From Enterococcus florum (GTDB lineage Bacteria; Bacillota; Bacilli; Lactobacillales; Enterococcaceae): a DNA stretch of 64,000 nt. Location of the stretch: NCBI RefSeq assembly GCF_004309355.1, contig NZ_BJCC01000009.1, forward strand, positions 1 to 64,000. The letters run 5' to 3'. Every line of letters begins with the position of its first letter. Within the stretch, counting starts at the first letter, position 1. The translations under genes were made by a program, and so were the position numbers. Below the pieces are notes generated by a model. It searched no databases. It was not told the DNA's origin and was given only the letters and a program-made list of their open reading frames with translations. Positions 9,175 to 18,238 of the stretch are shown here, piece after piece.

Positions 9175-9212
9175 GTCTTGAAAACCAGGTATTGGTTTTC
9201 AAGGCTTTTTTT
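9175..9212 (+). terminator. leuS terminator
   Basis: GTCTTGAAAACCA and TGGTTTTCAAGGC form a 13-bp stem around a 5-nt loop, followed by seven Ts. Confidence 0.9.
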
Positions 9213-9277
9213 GTTGATTAGGCAAAGAAACTTAGCTAATTAGGATCTGCCGGATGACCTATTTGTTAAGAACATAA

Positions 9278-9291
9278 TTAGGTATGCCTAA
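9278..9291. promoter_or_regulatory. DtxR/EfaR-type operator 1
   Basis: The palindrome TTAGGTATGCCTAA closely matches the DtxR-family consensus TTAGGTTAGCCTAA. In E. faecalis the Mn-responsive regulator EfaR represses efaCBA through such sites. Confidence 0.8.
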
Positions 9292-9317
9292 ATTAAATAG
9301 TTGACTTTCTTTTTATT

Positions 9318-9331
9318 TTAGGTTAGCCTAA
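9318..9331. promoter_or_regulatory. DtxR/EfaR-type operator 2
   Basis: TTAGGTTAGCCTAA is an exact match to the DtxR-family consensus. It lies 40 bases downstream of operator 1 and about 45 bases before the first gene of the Mn transporter operon, next to a TTGACT -35-like element at 9301. Confidence 0.85.
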
Positions 9332-9376
9332 AAATATAAAAAGGATAGGCTGTATAATTTTAAAGAGGTGAACTAC

Positions 9377-10159
9377 ATGATTGAATGTAAACAATTAAGT
9401 GTCTCCTACAACAACCAAGTCGTTGCTTTGAAGGATATTGATTTCGTATTAGAAGGTCCAACCATCACAGGAATCATTGGTCCCAATGGTGCTGGAAAGT
9501 CGACCCTGCTGAAGGCCATTTTGTCGGTCATTCCACACAAGGGAGCTACACTGATCGATGGACAGCCCTCTGAGAAAGTCTTATCGTCGATTGCTTACGT
9601 GGAGCAAAAGAGTGCGATCGATTTTACTTTCCCGATCACGGTCAAGGAGTGTGTCTCTTTAGGGACGTACCCAGCAGTCGGTTTATTCAAACGACTAAAA
9701 AAGAAAAATTGGCAGGATGTCGCTCACGCGCTGGAGCAGGTGGGACTGTCTGACTACAGTAATCGCCAAATTAGTGAATTGTCTGGCGGACAATTCCAGC
9801 GTGTTTTGGTAGCCCGCTGCCTTGTCCAGCAAGCAGAGTATATTTTTCTGGATGAACCCTTTGTAGGGATTGATTCTGTCAGTGAGGGAATCATCATGCA
9901 AACCTTGCAGCAATTGAAGGCAGAAGGAAAGACGATATTGATCGTTCATCATGATTTAGGACGTGTGGAGCAATACTTTGACCAGGTGATCTTACTGAAC
10001 AAACAGCTGATTGCAGCGGGAAAAACAAGAGAGACCTTCTGCAAGCGGAATTTGATTCATGCGTACGGCGAAACGATTTTTATTGGACAAGATGCCGAAT
10101 CTGCCTTTCAAAGCGGACCGTTTCAGGAAAAGCTGCGGAATACAGAACAGGCGATGTAA
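9377..10159 (+). CDS. efaC: Manganese ABC transporter ATP-binding protein
   Basis: This is the ATPase of the LraI-type Mn importer. The Walker A is [12 protein letters not shown], the signature [14 protein letters not shown], and the Walker [12 protein letters not shown]. The H-loop is in LIVHHDLG. The ATG at 9377 is preferred over the in-frame GTG at 9368, because AAAGAGGTGA is the ribosome binding site and itself contains that GTG. It is the first gene of a three-gene operon behind two DtxR-type palindromes, so expression should fall when manganese is plentiful. Confidence 0.93.
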   Translation: MIECKQLSVSYNNQVVALKDIDFVLEGPTITGIIGPNGAGKSTLLKAILSVIPHKGATLIDGQPSEKVLSSIAYVEQKSAIDFTFPITVKECVSLGTYPAVGLFKRLKKKNWQDVAHALEQVGLSDYSNRQISELSGGQFQRVLVARCLVQQAEYIFLDEPFVGIDSVSEGIIMQTLQQLKAEGKTILIVHHDLGRVEQYFDQVILLNKQLIAAGKTRETFCKRNLIHAYGETIFIGQDAESAFQSGPFQEKLRNTEQAM

Positions 10160-10181
10160 TTCGTGAGATAGGAGGAATGAC

Positions 10182-11024
10182 ATGTTAAGCAACTTTATAC
10201 AGGGATTGCAAGAGTTTCATTTCTTGCAAAATGCCCTGATCACTGCATTGGTGATTGGAATCATTTCCGGTATAGTAGGCTGTTTTATCATTTTAAGAGG
10301 AATGTCTTTGATGGGCGATGCGATCTCACATGCTGTTTTACCCGGAGTGGCCATTTCGTATATTTTAGGAATCAACTTTTTTATTGGCGCAATCACATTC
10401 GGTATTTTTGCCTCAATATTGATCACCTTTATCAAGAGCAACAGTGTCGTTAAGGGAGACACGGCGATCGGAATCACCTTCAGTTCGTTTTTGGCGCTGG
10501 GGGTCATATTGATCGGAGTAGCCAATAGTTCAACGGACCTGTTTCATATTTTGTTTGGGAATATTTTGGCCGTTCAGGATCTCGACAAATGGATCACGAT
10601 CGGTGTGTCTGTCGTTGTATTGGCAGTGATTCTCCTCTTTTTCAAGGAACTGCTGATTACTTCTTTTGATCCTCTCATGGCCAAGGCGCTGGGGATGAAA
10701 GTCAATTTTTACCATTATTTGTTAATGATCTTACTGACGCTGGTAGCTGTGACTGCGATGCAAAGTGTGGGAACGATCTTGATTGTTGCCCTGTTAATTA
10801 CGCCGGCAGCAACGGCCTACTTGTATACCAACAGCTTGAAAGCCATGATGATTTTATCTGCGGCTTTAGGCGCACTTTCTTCCTTGGTTGGGTTGTTTAT
10901 CGGCTACACCTACAACCTTGCTGTAGGGTCATCGATCGTGTTGACAGCGACCAGCTTTTTTATCATCAGCTTTTTTGTTTCACCGAAACAACATTTTTTA
11001 AGAAGGAAGGTTGTAAATCAATGA
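10182..11024 (+). CDS. efaB: Manganese ABC transporter permease
   Basis: This 280-residue metal ABC permease of the ABC-3 family has about eight or nine transmembrane helices. The family motif [23 protein letters not shown] is present near the N-terminus, as are the [12 protein letters not shown] and [10 protein letters not shown] stretches. It starts 22 bases after efaC with AGGAGG upstream, and its stop overlaps the efaA start by four bases (ATGA), which implies translational coupling. Confidence 0.93.
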   Translation: MLSNFIQGLQEFHFLQNALITALVIGIISGIVGCFIILRGMSLMGDAISHAVLPGVAISYILGINFFIGAITFGIFASILITFIKSNSVVKGDTAIGITFSSFLALGVILIGVANSSTDLFHILFGNILAVQDLDKWITIGVSVVVLAVILLFFKELLITSFDPLMAKALGMKVNFYHYLLMILLTLVAVTAMQSVGTILIVALLITPAATAYLYTNSLKAMMILSAALGALSSLVGLFIGYTYNLAVGSSIVLTATSFFIISFFVSPKQHFLRRKVVNQ

Positions 11025-11956
11025 AAAAAATAATTCAAGGAGCTCTTTTTGCAGGTCTCGCTTTGTTTGGATTAGCGGCTTGTTCTACTAATTCCGCTTC
11101 TAATGATGCGGAGGATGAGAGACTGCAAGTGGTTGTTACCAATTCGATTTTGGCTGACATGACCGAAACGATTGGGCAAGATCGTATCAACTTGCACAGC
11201 ATCGTGCCAGTCGGGAAAAATCCGCATGAGTATGAACCTTTGCCAGAGGATATTCAAAAGACGACACAAGCAGATGTGATTTTTTACAATGGCATCAATT
11301 TGGAAACTGGCGGGAATGCTTGGTTTACGAAATTGGTCAACAATGCCGACAAGAAAAAAGACCAAGACTATTTTGCTGCCAGCGACGGCGTGGACGTGAT
11401 CTACTTGGAAGGCCAAACGGAAGCTGGAAAAGAAGATCCCCATGCGTGGCTGAATCTGGAGAACGGGATCATCTATGCACAGAATATCGAGAAGCAGTTG
11501 TCTGCTAAAGATCCGGACAATGCAGCGTTTTATCAAGAAAATCTAGCGGACTATGTAGAGAAACTAAGCAAACTAGATGCCGAAGCCAAGGAGAAATTTG
11601 CAGCGATCCCAGAAGAGAAAAAGCGAATCGTGACCAGTGAAGGCAGCTTCAAGTATTTCTCTGCTGCCTATGGTATTCCCAGCGACTACATTTGGGAGAT
11701 CAACACGGAAGAAGAAGGTACCCCTGATCAAATCAAGCATTTGGTGCAGGAGTTGAGAGACAGTGAAGTTCCTGCCTTATTTGTCGAAAGCAGTGTCAAT
11801 GAACGACCGATGCAGTCGGTTTCTAAAGACACCGGCATTCCGATCTATTCAACCGTCTTTACAGACTCTGTTGCTGAAGAAGGTGAAGAGGGCGACAGCT
11901 ACTATGCGATGATGAAATGGAATTTAGACAATATCGCAGAAGGGTTGTCTCAATAA
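11021..11956 (+). CDS. efaA: Manganese-binding lipoprotein, LraI family
   Basis: This is the 311-residue solute-binding lipoprotein of the Mn importer. The signal peptide ends in LAAC, with lipidation at Cys21. Putative metal ligands sit in [24 protein letters not shown] and VFTDSV, the two-His, one-Glu, one-Asp set of LraI proteins. EfaA of E. faecalis is a known endocarditis antigen. Mn rather than Zn is inferred from family and from the EfaR-like operators. A strong terminator follows. Confidence 0.94.
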   Translation: MKKIIQGALFAGLALFGLAACSTNSASNDAEDERLQVVVTNSILADMTETIGQDRINLHSIVPVGKNPHEYEPLPEDIQKTTQADVIFYNGINLETGGNAWFTKLVNNADKKKDQDYFAASDGVDVIYLEGQTEAGKEDPHAWLNLENGIIYAQNIEKQLSAKDPDNAAFYQENLADYVEKLSKLDAEAKEKFAAIPEEKKRIVTSEGSFKYFSAAYGIPSDYIWEINTEEEGTPDQIKHLVQELRDSEVPALFVESSVNERPMQSVSKDTGIPIYSTVFTDSVAEEGEEGDSYYAMMKWNLDNIAEGLSQ

Positions 11957-11996
11957 GTCTTTTGAACCACTCTCGAACTCGGCTGTTCAACTGAAG

Positions 11997-12036
11997 AAGC
12001 GGCACGCTCTCCTAGATAGAGGGCGTGCCGCTTTTT
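11997..12036 (+). terminator. efaCBA terminator
   Basis: AAGCGGCACGC and GCGTGCCGCTT form an 11-bp stem followed by Ts. It lies between the convergent efaA and murE genes. Confidence 0.88.
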
Positions 12037-12049
12037 GTCGTGAGTTGAA

Positions 12050-13552
12050 TCAATGAGAGGCTAGATACTGTTGAACGATAGCATAATCGCCTTCGTAAGG
12101 CAGATCTTCTCCATTGACGGTCATGTACGTGTCTGTCCCTTTGCCGGCTAAGACGATGGCATCCTTTGGACCAGCTTGGGCCAATAAGGTTTCGATCGCA
12201 TGCTTTCGATCGAAATCATAGCTGACGCTTACGTGATCATTGTTGATGGCTGCGTGGATTTCTTCAGCAATTTTTTTCGGATCCTCGAAGTTCGAATCAT
12301 CGATTGTCAAAACAGCAGCGTCGGCATATTCGCCGATCGCTTGGCCCAGACCTTCACGCCGAGACTCTGCTTTGTTTCCAGTGGAACCTGTCACAACGGT
12401 CACCGTCCCATCAGGATGGTTATCTTTGGCAAAAGAGAGGATGCTCTTCATGCTCAAGTAATTATGAGCATAATCGACGTAAATGTGTGCCCCGTTCTCT
12501 TTCAGCAGCAGATTCATGCGGCCAGGGACCAAGGCTTCTTTCAATCCAGTTTGGATGCTGACAGGATCAGCACCGACCAGTCTGCTGGCCAGTAAAGCTG
12601 CCGCAGCATTCTCCTGATTGAAATGGCCGGCCAAACGTATTTCATATTTCTCAACCGCTTTTTCGGAAGCCTTCGTATCAGACAAGCAGAATTGCAAAGG
12701 ATGTTCCAACGTTTCTACAAAATAATCTGCTCCAGCATTTCCGTAAGTGGTGACTGGAATGTTGTGAGTCAACGCAATTTCCAGCAATAAATCCAAATGA
12801 TCGGTCTCATTTTGGATGATCAGCTGTTTGGAATGCGTGATCAATTGTCGCTTGCAATAAAAATAGTCTTCAAAGGTCGGATGCTCGATCGGCCCGATAT
12901 GATCGGGAGAGATATTTAAGAAGATGCCAACATCGAACAACAGCTTGTAGACTCGCTCGACCTTGTATGCCTGAGAAGAAACTTCCATGACCAAGTGAGT
13001 CATACCATTTTGGACGGCTTGATGCATCATTTCATAAAGCTCCAGTGATTCAGGTGTCGTCAGTTTTGACTTAAAAAAGTTCACTCCGTCCACGGTTGTT
13101 TGGACAGTCGAGAACATGGCTGTTTTATGGGTTGTCGCCCGCTCCAGGATTTCTTTGACAAAATAAGCGGTTGTGGTTTTTCCTTTAGTCCCCGTGATAC
13201 CGATAATCTGCAGCTTTTCCTGCGGGTAATCGTAAAAGGCCATACTCAGCACTGCCAATGTCCGTCGAATATCGTGGACAATGATCGCTAAATCTGCATC
13301 GACCTCAAAAGGCTGTTCAGCGATATACACGTGCAAGCCTTGTTCCAGAGCTTGTTCCAAATAGCTTTGTTTAAAGTGATTGCCTTTGCAAAAGAACAAG
13401 GTGTCAGCATCAGCCTTTCGGGAATCGTAAGACAGCTGAGAGAATTCTTTTTCAAAAGGCGCGGTCAACGACCATTTTGCCGGGGTGATGAATTCTCTTA
13501 ATAAGTGTTCCTGTTCAAGCAGGCTTTGGATTTGTGATAAAGTTAATGTCAT
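12050..13552 (-). CDS. murE: UDP-MurNAc-tripeptide synthetase (L-lysine adding type)
   Basis: MurE adds the third residue of the peptidoglycan stem peptide, at the expense of ATP. The 500-residue protein has the Mur ligase P-loop GITGTKGKTTTAYF, LVMEVSSQAYK, NISPDHIGP and the C-terminal VDYAHNYLS and GNKAESRREG blocks. The diaminopimelate-binding DNPR motif is replaced by DDSNFEDP, which fits an L-lysine-adding enzyme as in other enterococci. It is divergent from the flippase gene at 13687, another cell-wall precursor function. Confidence 0.9.
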   Translation of the reverse strand: MTLTLSQIQSLLEQEHLLREFITPAKWSLTAPFEKEFSQLSYDSRKADADTLFFCKGNHFKQSYLEQALEQGLHVYIAEQPFEVDADLAIIVHDIRRTLAVLSMAFYDYPQEKLQIIGITGTKGKTTTAYFVKEILERATTHKTAMFSTVQTTVDGVNFFKSKLTTPESLELYEMMHQAVQNGMTHLVMEVSSQAYKVERVYKLLFDVGIFLNISPDHIGPIEHPTFEDYFYCKRQLITHSKQLIIQNETDHLDLLLEIALTHNIPVTTYGNAGADYFVETLEHPLQFCLSDTKASEKAVEKYEIRLAGHFNQENAAAALLASRLVGADPVSIQTGLKEALVPGRMNLLLKENGAHIYVDYAHNYLSMKSILSFAKDNHPDGTVTVVTGSTGNKAESRREGLGQAIGEYADAAVLTIDDSNFEDPKKIAEEIHAAINNDHVSVSYDFDRKHAIETLLAQAGPKDAIVLAGKGTDTYMTVNGEDLPYEGDYAIVQQYLASH

Positions 13553-13686
13553 GGACGGACCTCCGTTACAATCTGATCTAGGCTATTATAGCATAGCCAA
13601 AGTGTGCCTGTCGGAAAAAAGAGATTGTCACGAGACAGATTTCCTTTTACAATGAAAACAAATGCTGATAAAGAAAGCAGGATCAT

Positions 13687-15336
13687 ATGGATTATCGAAG
13701 AAAGCCGCTCCAAATGAAGGATACGCATCATGAAAAGTTGATTCAAGGCTCTTCCTGGTTGTCTGTAGGAAGCGTTTTTTCACGTTTTATGGGACTTCTC
13801 GTGCTCATCCCTTGGTATGCCTGGATGGAAGAACGAGGAAATGCAGCCAATGGATTGATCCAGATGGCTTATACAGTACTGACCTTATTTATGCTGCTAT
13901 CAACGATGGGATTGCCCAATGCCGTTGCTAAGCAGGTCGCCAAGTACCGCTCGATCAGTGAATATCAGGTCGCTCACCGTTTGTTTGTTCGAGGGATACA
14001 GGCCAGTGTCGGGCTAGGTATCGTTTTCAGTGCATTATTGCTTTTCTTAGCGCCACTGTTTGCGGAAGCCGCCGGAGCTGGACCAGCATTGGCATCCACG
14101 ATTCGTTGGATGAGTCCAACTATGGCACTTTTTCCCTGCATCAGTGTTATCCGAGGGTACGCTCAAGGCAATAACGACCAGCCGCTGCTCAGTTTCTCTT
14201 CTGTCGTAGACAAACTGCTGCAGTCGCTTTATTGGGTCATCAGCGCTTTTACAATCTTGAAAGTTTTTACCGGCGATTTCTTAACAGCAGTTCATCAGGC
14301 AGCGTTTGCTTCATTTATCGGATTATTAGGCAGTTTGGTGGTTTTGCTGCTGTATTTGAAAAAGGATCGGGAAAAAGTAGAAGTGCAGCTGCCTATCAGT
14401 TTAAATAAAGTAGAGATTTCTACAGGAGAGCTGCTGCTGGAGGCCTTAAAAGAAGCAATTCCTTGCATGCTGCTTAGTATCAGTGTGTTTGTGTATCCGT
14501 TGATCGACCAATTGACCTTTATTCGAACGATGGCAGCACATACCAACTATAGTGCGGATCAGCTGATGACACTTTTCGCGCTGTTTCGGGCAAATACCGA
14601 ACCATTCGTTCTGCTTCTCGCTGCGGTGGTCAGTACAATAGGACTGAAAAAGATTCCGTTGCTGACAAAACGTGCGGCCAACAAGCAGTTTCCAGAAGCG
14701 ACCCGTCTAGTCAGCAATGCCCTGCAGCGAAGCTTTTACGTACTGGTTCCATTGGGCAGCTGGATGATTTTATTGGCTTACCCGCTGAATACCTTTTTGT
14801 ATCAAGCAAATCCGTTGGGCAGTCGAGTGCTGATCGAAGCACTGCTGATGGCGGCGGCGTTAAGTCTTTTTATCGTCACATCGGTCTTGATGCAAAGTTT
14901 TGGTCAAATGGCACTAGCTGTTTATTTTACGCTGGCTGGTTTGGTATTAAAAGGCATTCTGCAGCTGCCGTTGATTGAGCTTTTAGAGATTTACGGTCCC
15001 CATAGTGCCTCGATCATCGGCCTGAGCTTGTCCTGTGCGTTGTCCTTTTGGAAAATCAAAAAAGAAGCACGCATCAACTACAAGCTGGTTTTGCGACGGC
15101 TGCTGCTGATCAGTGTGATCACCGTACTGATCGCGGCGCTCACATTTCTAGTCAAACAAATCTGCTATCTCTGGCTGGACCCGGCAAATCGTTGGCAGGC
15201 CTTCAGTATTTGTCTGATTACCGCGGCAATGGCCAGTGGGATGTATGGCTTTTTGACGTTGAAGATTCGAATGGTCGATAAACTGGTTGGAACGAACAAA
15301 GCACAAAAATGGCGACGATTGCTTCATATCAAATAG
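13687..15336 (+). CDS. MurJ/YtgP-like lipid-linked oligosaccharide flippase
   Basis: This 549-residue polytopic protein of the MOP/PST (Wzx/MurJ) superfamily has about 14 hydrophobic segments. The N-terminus GSSWLSVGSVFSRFMGLLVLIPWYAWM and the ISVIRGYAQGNNDQ block are typical of YtgP-type proteins. In B. subtilis YtgP acts as the lipid II flippase MurJ. Placement back-to-back with murE supports a peptidoglycan precursor role, but other glycan lipid substrates remain possible. The ATG at 13687 follows AGCAGGA; ATG 13717 is an alternative. Confidence 0.8.
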   Translation: MDYRRKPLQMKDTHHEKLIQGSSWLSVGSVFSRFMGLLVLIPWYAWMEERGNAANGLIQMAYTVLTLFMLLSTMGLPNAVAKQVAKYRSISEYQVAHRLFVRGIQASVGLGIVFSALLLFLAPLFAEAAGAGPALASTIRWMSPTMALFPCISVIRGYAQGNNDQPLLSFSSVVDKLLQSLYWVISAFTILKVFTGDFLTAVHQAAFASFIGLLGSLVVLLLYLKKDREKVEVQLPISLNKVEISTGELLLEALKEAIPCMLLSISVFVYPLIDQLTFIRTMAAHTNYSADQLMTLFALFRANTEPFVLLLAAVVSTIGLKKIPLLTKRAANKQFPEATRLVSNALQRSFYVLVPLGSWMILLAYPLNTFLYQANPLGSRVLIEALLMAAALSLFIVTSVLMQSFGQMALAVYFTLAGLVLKGILQLPLIELLEIYGPHSASIIGLSLSCALSFWKIKKEARINYKLVLRRLLLISVITVLIAALTFLVKQICYLWLDPANRWQAFSICLITAAMASGMYGFLTLKIRMVDKLVGTNKAQKWRRLLHIK

Positions 15337-15379
15337 GAAAAACGAGACATTGTTGAAGAAAAACATGTCTCGTTTTTTC
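15337..15379 (+). terminator. Flippase gene terminator
   Basis: GAAAAACGAGACAT and ATGTCTCGTTTTTTC form a long stem with a run of Ts, immediately after the stop codon. Confidence 0.88.
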
Positions 15380-15685
15380 ATGAAATGATCCATTTTCTTT
15401 AGTGAAATCGATTAAAACGACAATCTATATTTCATTTTTTTTACAAGAATATGAAAATATTGCGAAGTTTGAAAGCGCATATAAAACCGTCGTTTTAATC
15501 AAAACCCTTATGCATCAACGTTTAGATAGATTTTGAAAGTGTCATGACAGTATTTCTTTTGTTACATTTTCACATCGGATTGTAACGAAATGTCATGGGA
15601 TTTTTACCCATGAAACATGAAAGCATGATAAAGTTACTTTCGTAGTTGAAAAGACGCAGAAACCTATTTGGAGGAACAAAACATA
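15380..15685 (+). promoter_or_regulatory. Long upstream region of the LysM gene, several inverted repeats
   Basis: This roughly 300-bp gene-free stretch holds several symmetric elements. A perfect 12-bp inverted repeat sits at 15410-15421 and 15489-15500 (GATTAAAACGAC/GTCGTTTTAATC). A near-cre sequence, TTGAAAGCGCATATA, lies between its arms at 15469-15483. GTCATGAC is at 15541-15548. GTTACA and TGTAAC are at 15561-15566 and 15581-15586. TCATGGG/CCCATGA is at 15593-15613. It probably holds the promoter and regulator sites of the cell-wall protein gene; no regulator is assigned. Confidence 0.5.
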
Positions 15686-16372
15686 ATGAAACTAGGAAAA
15701 ACTTTTTTATTTAGTTCACTATTGGCAGCAGGTACTGGATTAGCTTTCGGTGCAACGGATGCACACGCAGCTGAAAAGTACACTGTAGAAGCAGGCGACA
15801 CGTTATCAAAGATCTCTCACAAATTTGTTGGAGACAACAGCCTAATTAAGGTTATTGCTAAAGACAACAACATCGAAGACATCGATAAAATCTATGCTGG
15901 TCAAGAGTTGACGATCGATAAAGAAGGAAAAGTTGAAGCAGCACCTGTTCAAGAAGCAGCACCCGTTGAACAAGTACAACCAGCTCCAGCGGCTCCAGTT
16001 GAAGAAGTAGCTCCAAAAGCTGCAGAAACAGCGCCCGTTGAACAAGCGGCACCTGTTCAAGAAGCAGCACCGGTTGCAGAACAACCAGCACAACCTGTCC
16101 AACAAGCGCCAGCTGCGGAACAACCAGCAGCACCTGCTTATCAAGCACCTGTTGGCTCATCTGCAAAAGAATGGATTGCGCAAAAAGAATCAGGCGGTTC
16201 TTACTCAGCAACAAACGGTCAATACATCGGACGTTACCAATTAAGCGCTGCGTATTTAAACGGTGATTACTCACCAGAAAACCAAGAACGTGTAGCAGAT
16301 CAATATGTATCTTCTCGTTACGGTTCATGGGAAGCAGCTCAATCATTCTGGTTGTCAAACGGCTGGTATTAA
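15686..16372 (+). CDS. Secreted LysM protein with Apf-like transglycosylase-type C-terminus
   Basis: This 228-residue exported cell-wall protein starts with a signal peptide ending near DAHAA (residue 28). A LysM peptidoglycan-binding domain follows (KYTVEAGDTLSKISHKF, about residues 29-75). Then comes a Pro/Ala/Gln/Glu-rich linker with repeated PVQEAAPVEQ-like units, and a C-terminal domain (WIAQKESGGSYSATNGQYIGRYQL) as in aggregation-promoting-factor and SceD/IsaA-like proteins. ATG 15686 is chosen because GGAGG lies 11 bases upstream; an in-frame TTG at 15668 overlaps that site. Codon use in the domains is strongly biased, suggesting high expression. Confidence 0.88.
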   Translation: MKLGKTFLFSSLLAAGTGLAFGATDAHAAEKYTVEAGDTLSKISHKFVGDNSLIKVIAKDNNIEDIDKIYAGQELTIDKEGKVEAAPVQEAAPVEQVQPAPAAPVEEVAPKAAETAPVEQAAPVQEAAPVAEQPAQPVQQAPAAEQPAAPAYQAPVGSSAKEWIAQKESGGSYSATNGQYIGRYQLSAAYLNGDYSPENQERVADQYVSSRYGSWEAAQSFWLSNGWY

Positions 16373-16385
16373 AATTAACATTTTC

Positions 16386-16411
16386 GAGACTCTGCAAAGG
16401 GTCTCTTTTTT
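16386..16411 (+). terminator. LysM gene terminator
   Basis: GAGACTC and GGGTCTC pair around TGCAAA and are followed by Ts. Confidence 0.8.
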
Positions 16412-16433
16412 ATGCAGTATCTAATAAAACAAA

Positions 16434-16455
16434 AAAAGGAGCTCAGGCTCCTTTT
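16434..16455 (-). terminator. Terminator overlapping the end of the XRE gene
   Basis: AAAAAGGAGC, TCAG and GCTCCTTTTT form a symmetric hairpin with a T run on both strands. It overlaps the stop of the leftward regulator gene. Confidence 0.7.
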
Positions 16456-17060
16456 TGCGTCTCTTCGAAGTAATCATCGATTCGTTGTTTGATCGCGGGA
16501 TAATCCTTTTGAAAGAGAAGCATCATTGGCAAAATCAGGTAGTTGCCGGCATTTTTTTCGCTCCAATGTTTAAACCGTTCAGGGATAACCAGCAAATCGG
16601 GTTCTTCTTCCATAGTTGTCGGGTCGAAGGAAAGATCGTAGTACGGTGACAATTCTTCTTTTAATTGTTTAATCAACTGCACTTGTCCAAAGTTTCCACC
16701 ATAAGGAGAAGCGTTGACCCAATTCAATCCTTGACTGACGTACATGACAAAACAAACCTTTTTCATTCGTTTTCGCTCCTTTTCCGAGGGGTGATAGACC
16801 TCTTCTGATTTGCGCTGGAAAAAGAAATCAAGGATGGAACGTTTTTGTGTTTCGGTAGCCTCTTCAAGGCCTAATAAGTGATCGACACTGGTCTCAAAGA
16901 GCTGGCTCATTCCCACCAGCAATTCTAAATCAGGATAGCTCTTATCCAACTCCCACTTGGACACTGTCTGGCGGGAAATTTTCAGCTGTTCTGCCAGTTC
17001 TTGTTGGGTAAGCCCTTTTTACGCACTGTTTTTGATTTCCGTTCCTAGTGCTACCTTCAT
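16443..17060 (-). pseudogene. XRE-family regulator with in-frame stop in the HTH
   Basis: Read leftward from the ATG at 17060, the frame gives MKVALGTEIKNSA, a TAA stop at 17021-17019, then KGLTQQELAEQLKISRQTVSKWELDKSYPDLELLVGMSQ and so on to 16443. Both sides are one XRE HTH domain (normally IKNSRKKGLTQQELA). So the stop falls in helix 1, at codon 14 of 206. The region CGTAAAAAGGG may have suffered paired indels. Re-initiation at the GTG at 16964 would yield a 173-residue product without a complete HTH. The C-terminal half has no recognised domain. Likely a decayed regulator, or a sequence error. Confidence 0.75.
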
Positions 17061-17146
17061 TGTATCTCATCCTCTTGAAAAAAAGCTAGTTGATTTGATG
17101 AACCAATTCGTTGCTTCCCATTAGGATTGGCGCAACGGAGCGTTGC

Positions 17147-18001
17147 TTACCACAAACTAGGCTGTGCGATTACCTGGATCGTTTCTTTTGTAAAGGGGTG
17201 AACGAGCTGCAATTCAAACGCATGCAGCATCAAACGCCCGGAAGCCTTTTGACTATAAAGGGGGTCGCCTGCTAGCGGGTGCCCGATGCTGGCTAAGTGG
17301 ACACGTATTTGATGCGTTCGTCCCGTCTCTAATCGACAAAAAACTGCGGTGCTTTTTCCCAAGTGTTTTGCCACAGTCACATGGGTGACGGCAGCCTTGC
17401 CATGTTTCTGATCGATCCGCCGTTTGCGGCGATCATGCCGATCCCGTCCTATTTTTTTGGTGATCGTGTGGTCAGTGTTCAATTCTCCGTGTACGACCGC
17501 CTGATAGCGGCGAAAAATCGTTTTTTGCTCCAGCATTCGGCCTAAAATGGGCAGGACGAAGGGGTTTTTTGCGAACAGGATCGCCCCGCTGGTTTCTTTG
17601 TCTAATCGGTGGACAACGTGCGGCTCTGCCGAAGGGGCCAAATAAGCAGCTAGATGATTCAGCAGCGTATCCTTTTCATCAGGCTGATTGGGATGGGTCT
17701 TCATTCCAGCAGGCTTATTGACGATGATCAGATGCTCGTCTTCGTAAAGCACCGCTATTTGTCTTGGATCACCAGACAAGATTTGGCGCACCGGATAATC
17801 AGTTGCTTCTAAAATCACAGTGATTTGGTCATTTCCTTGAACCAGCTCTTGGAAATGACGAGGCTGTCCGTTAACTAAGAGCCCTTTTCGAGTACGAATA
17901 AAATGGCGTACCTTTCGAGGCACCAGCCAGTCTTCCTCCAATAACTCTTTCACCGTTTTCGCTGGTGCATCAGCAGGGAGGGTCATTGTAAACTTCATCA
18001 T
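17147..18001 (-). CDS. RluA-family pseudouridine synthase
   Basis: This is a 284-residue RNA pseudouridine synthase of the RluA/RluC/RluD family. It has an N-terminal S4-like segment (VRHFIRTRKGLLVNG) and the catalytic HRLDKETSGAILFAKN motif, whose Asp attacks uridine. Further family blocks are ETGRTHQIRVHLASIGHPLAGDPLY and a C-terminal LHAFELQLVHPFT. The RNA target is not known. ATG 18001 is preferred, as AGGAA stands 7 bases upstream; GTG 18007 is in frame but only two bases behind that site. Confidence 0.9.
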   Translation of the reverse strand: MMKFTMTLPADAPAKTVKELLEEDWLVPRKVRHFIRTRKGLLVNGQPRHFQELVQGNDQITVILEATDYPVRQILSGDPRQIAVLYEDEHLIIVNKPAGMKTHPNQPDEKDTLLNHLAAYLAPSAEPHVVHRLDKETSGAILFAKNPFVLPILGRMLEQKTIFRRYQAVVHGELNTDHTITKKIGRDRHDRRKRRIDQKHGKAAVTHVTVAKHLGKSTAVFCRLETGRTHQIRVHLASIGHPLAGDPLYSQKASGRLMLHAFELQLVHPFTKETIQVIAQPSLW

Positions 18002-18238
18002 TTTCACTTCCTAGAAGCTTATTGTAACAGGTTTGACTAAAAAGCAAAAAGCTTTTTTGACTGCCTGTGCGTTTGCTGGGCTGCAATGTGCGAATTAACA
18101 GATATTTAAGAAAAAAATCAGGTTTTCCTTGAGAAGTCATGCTAGAATATGGCAAACTGTTATCGGTCTAGAGCCCTAAGCATGATTGACGGGACTGTGA
18201 TACACTAGGTCTGATTTAAAAAGAATGGAGATCAGAAA

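Noticed and set aside
15842-16397. Minus-strand Cys/Leu-rich frames opposite the LysM gene
   Set aside because: They mirror the repetitive Pro/Ala/Gln linker codons of the LysM gene on the other strand.
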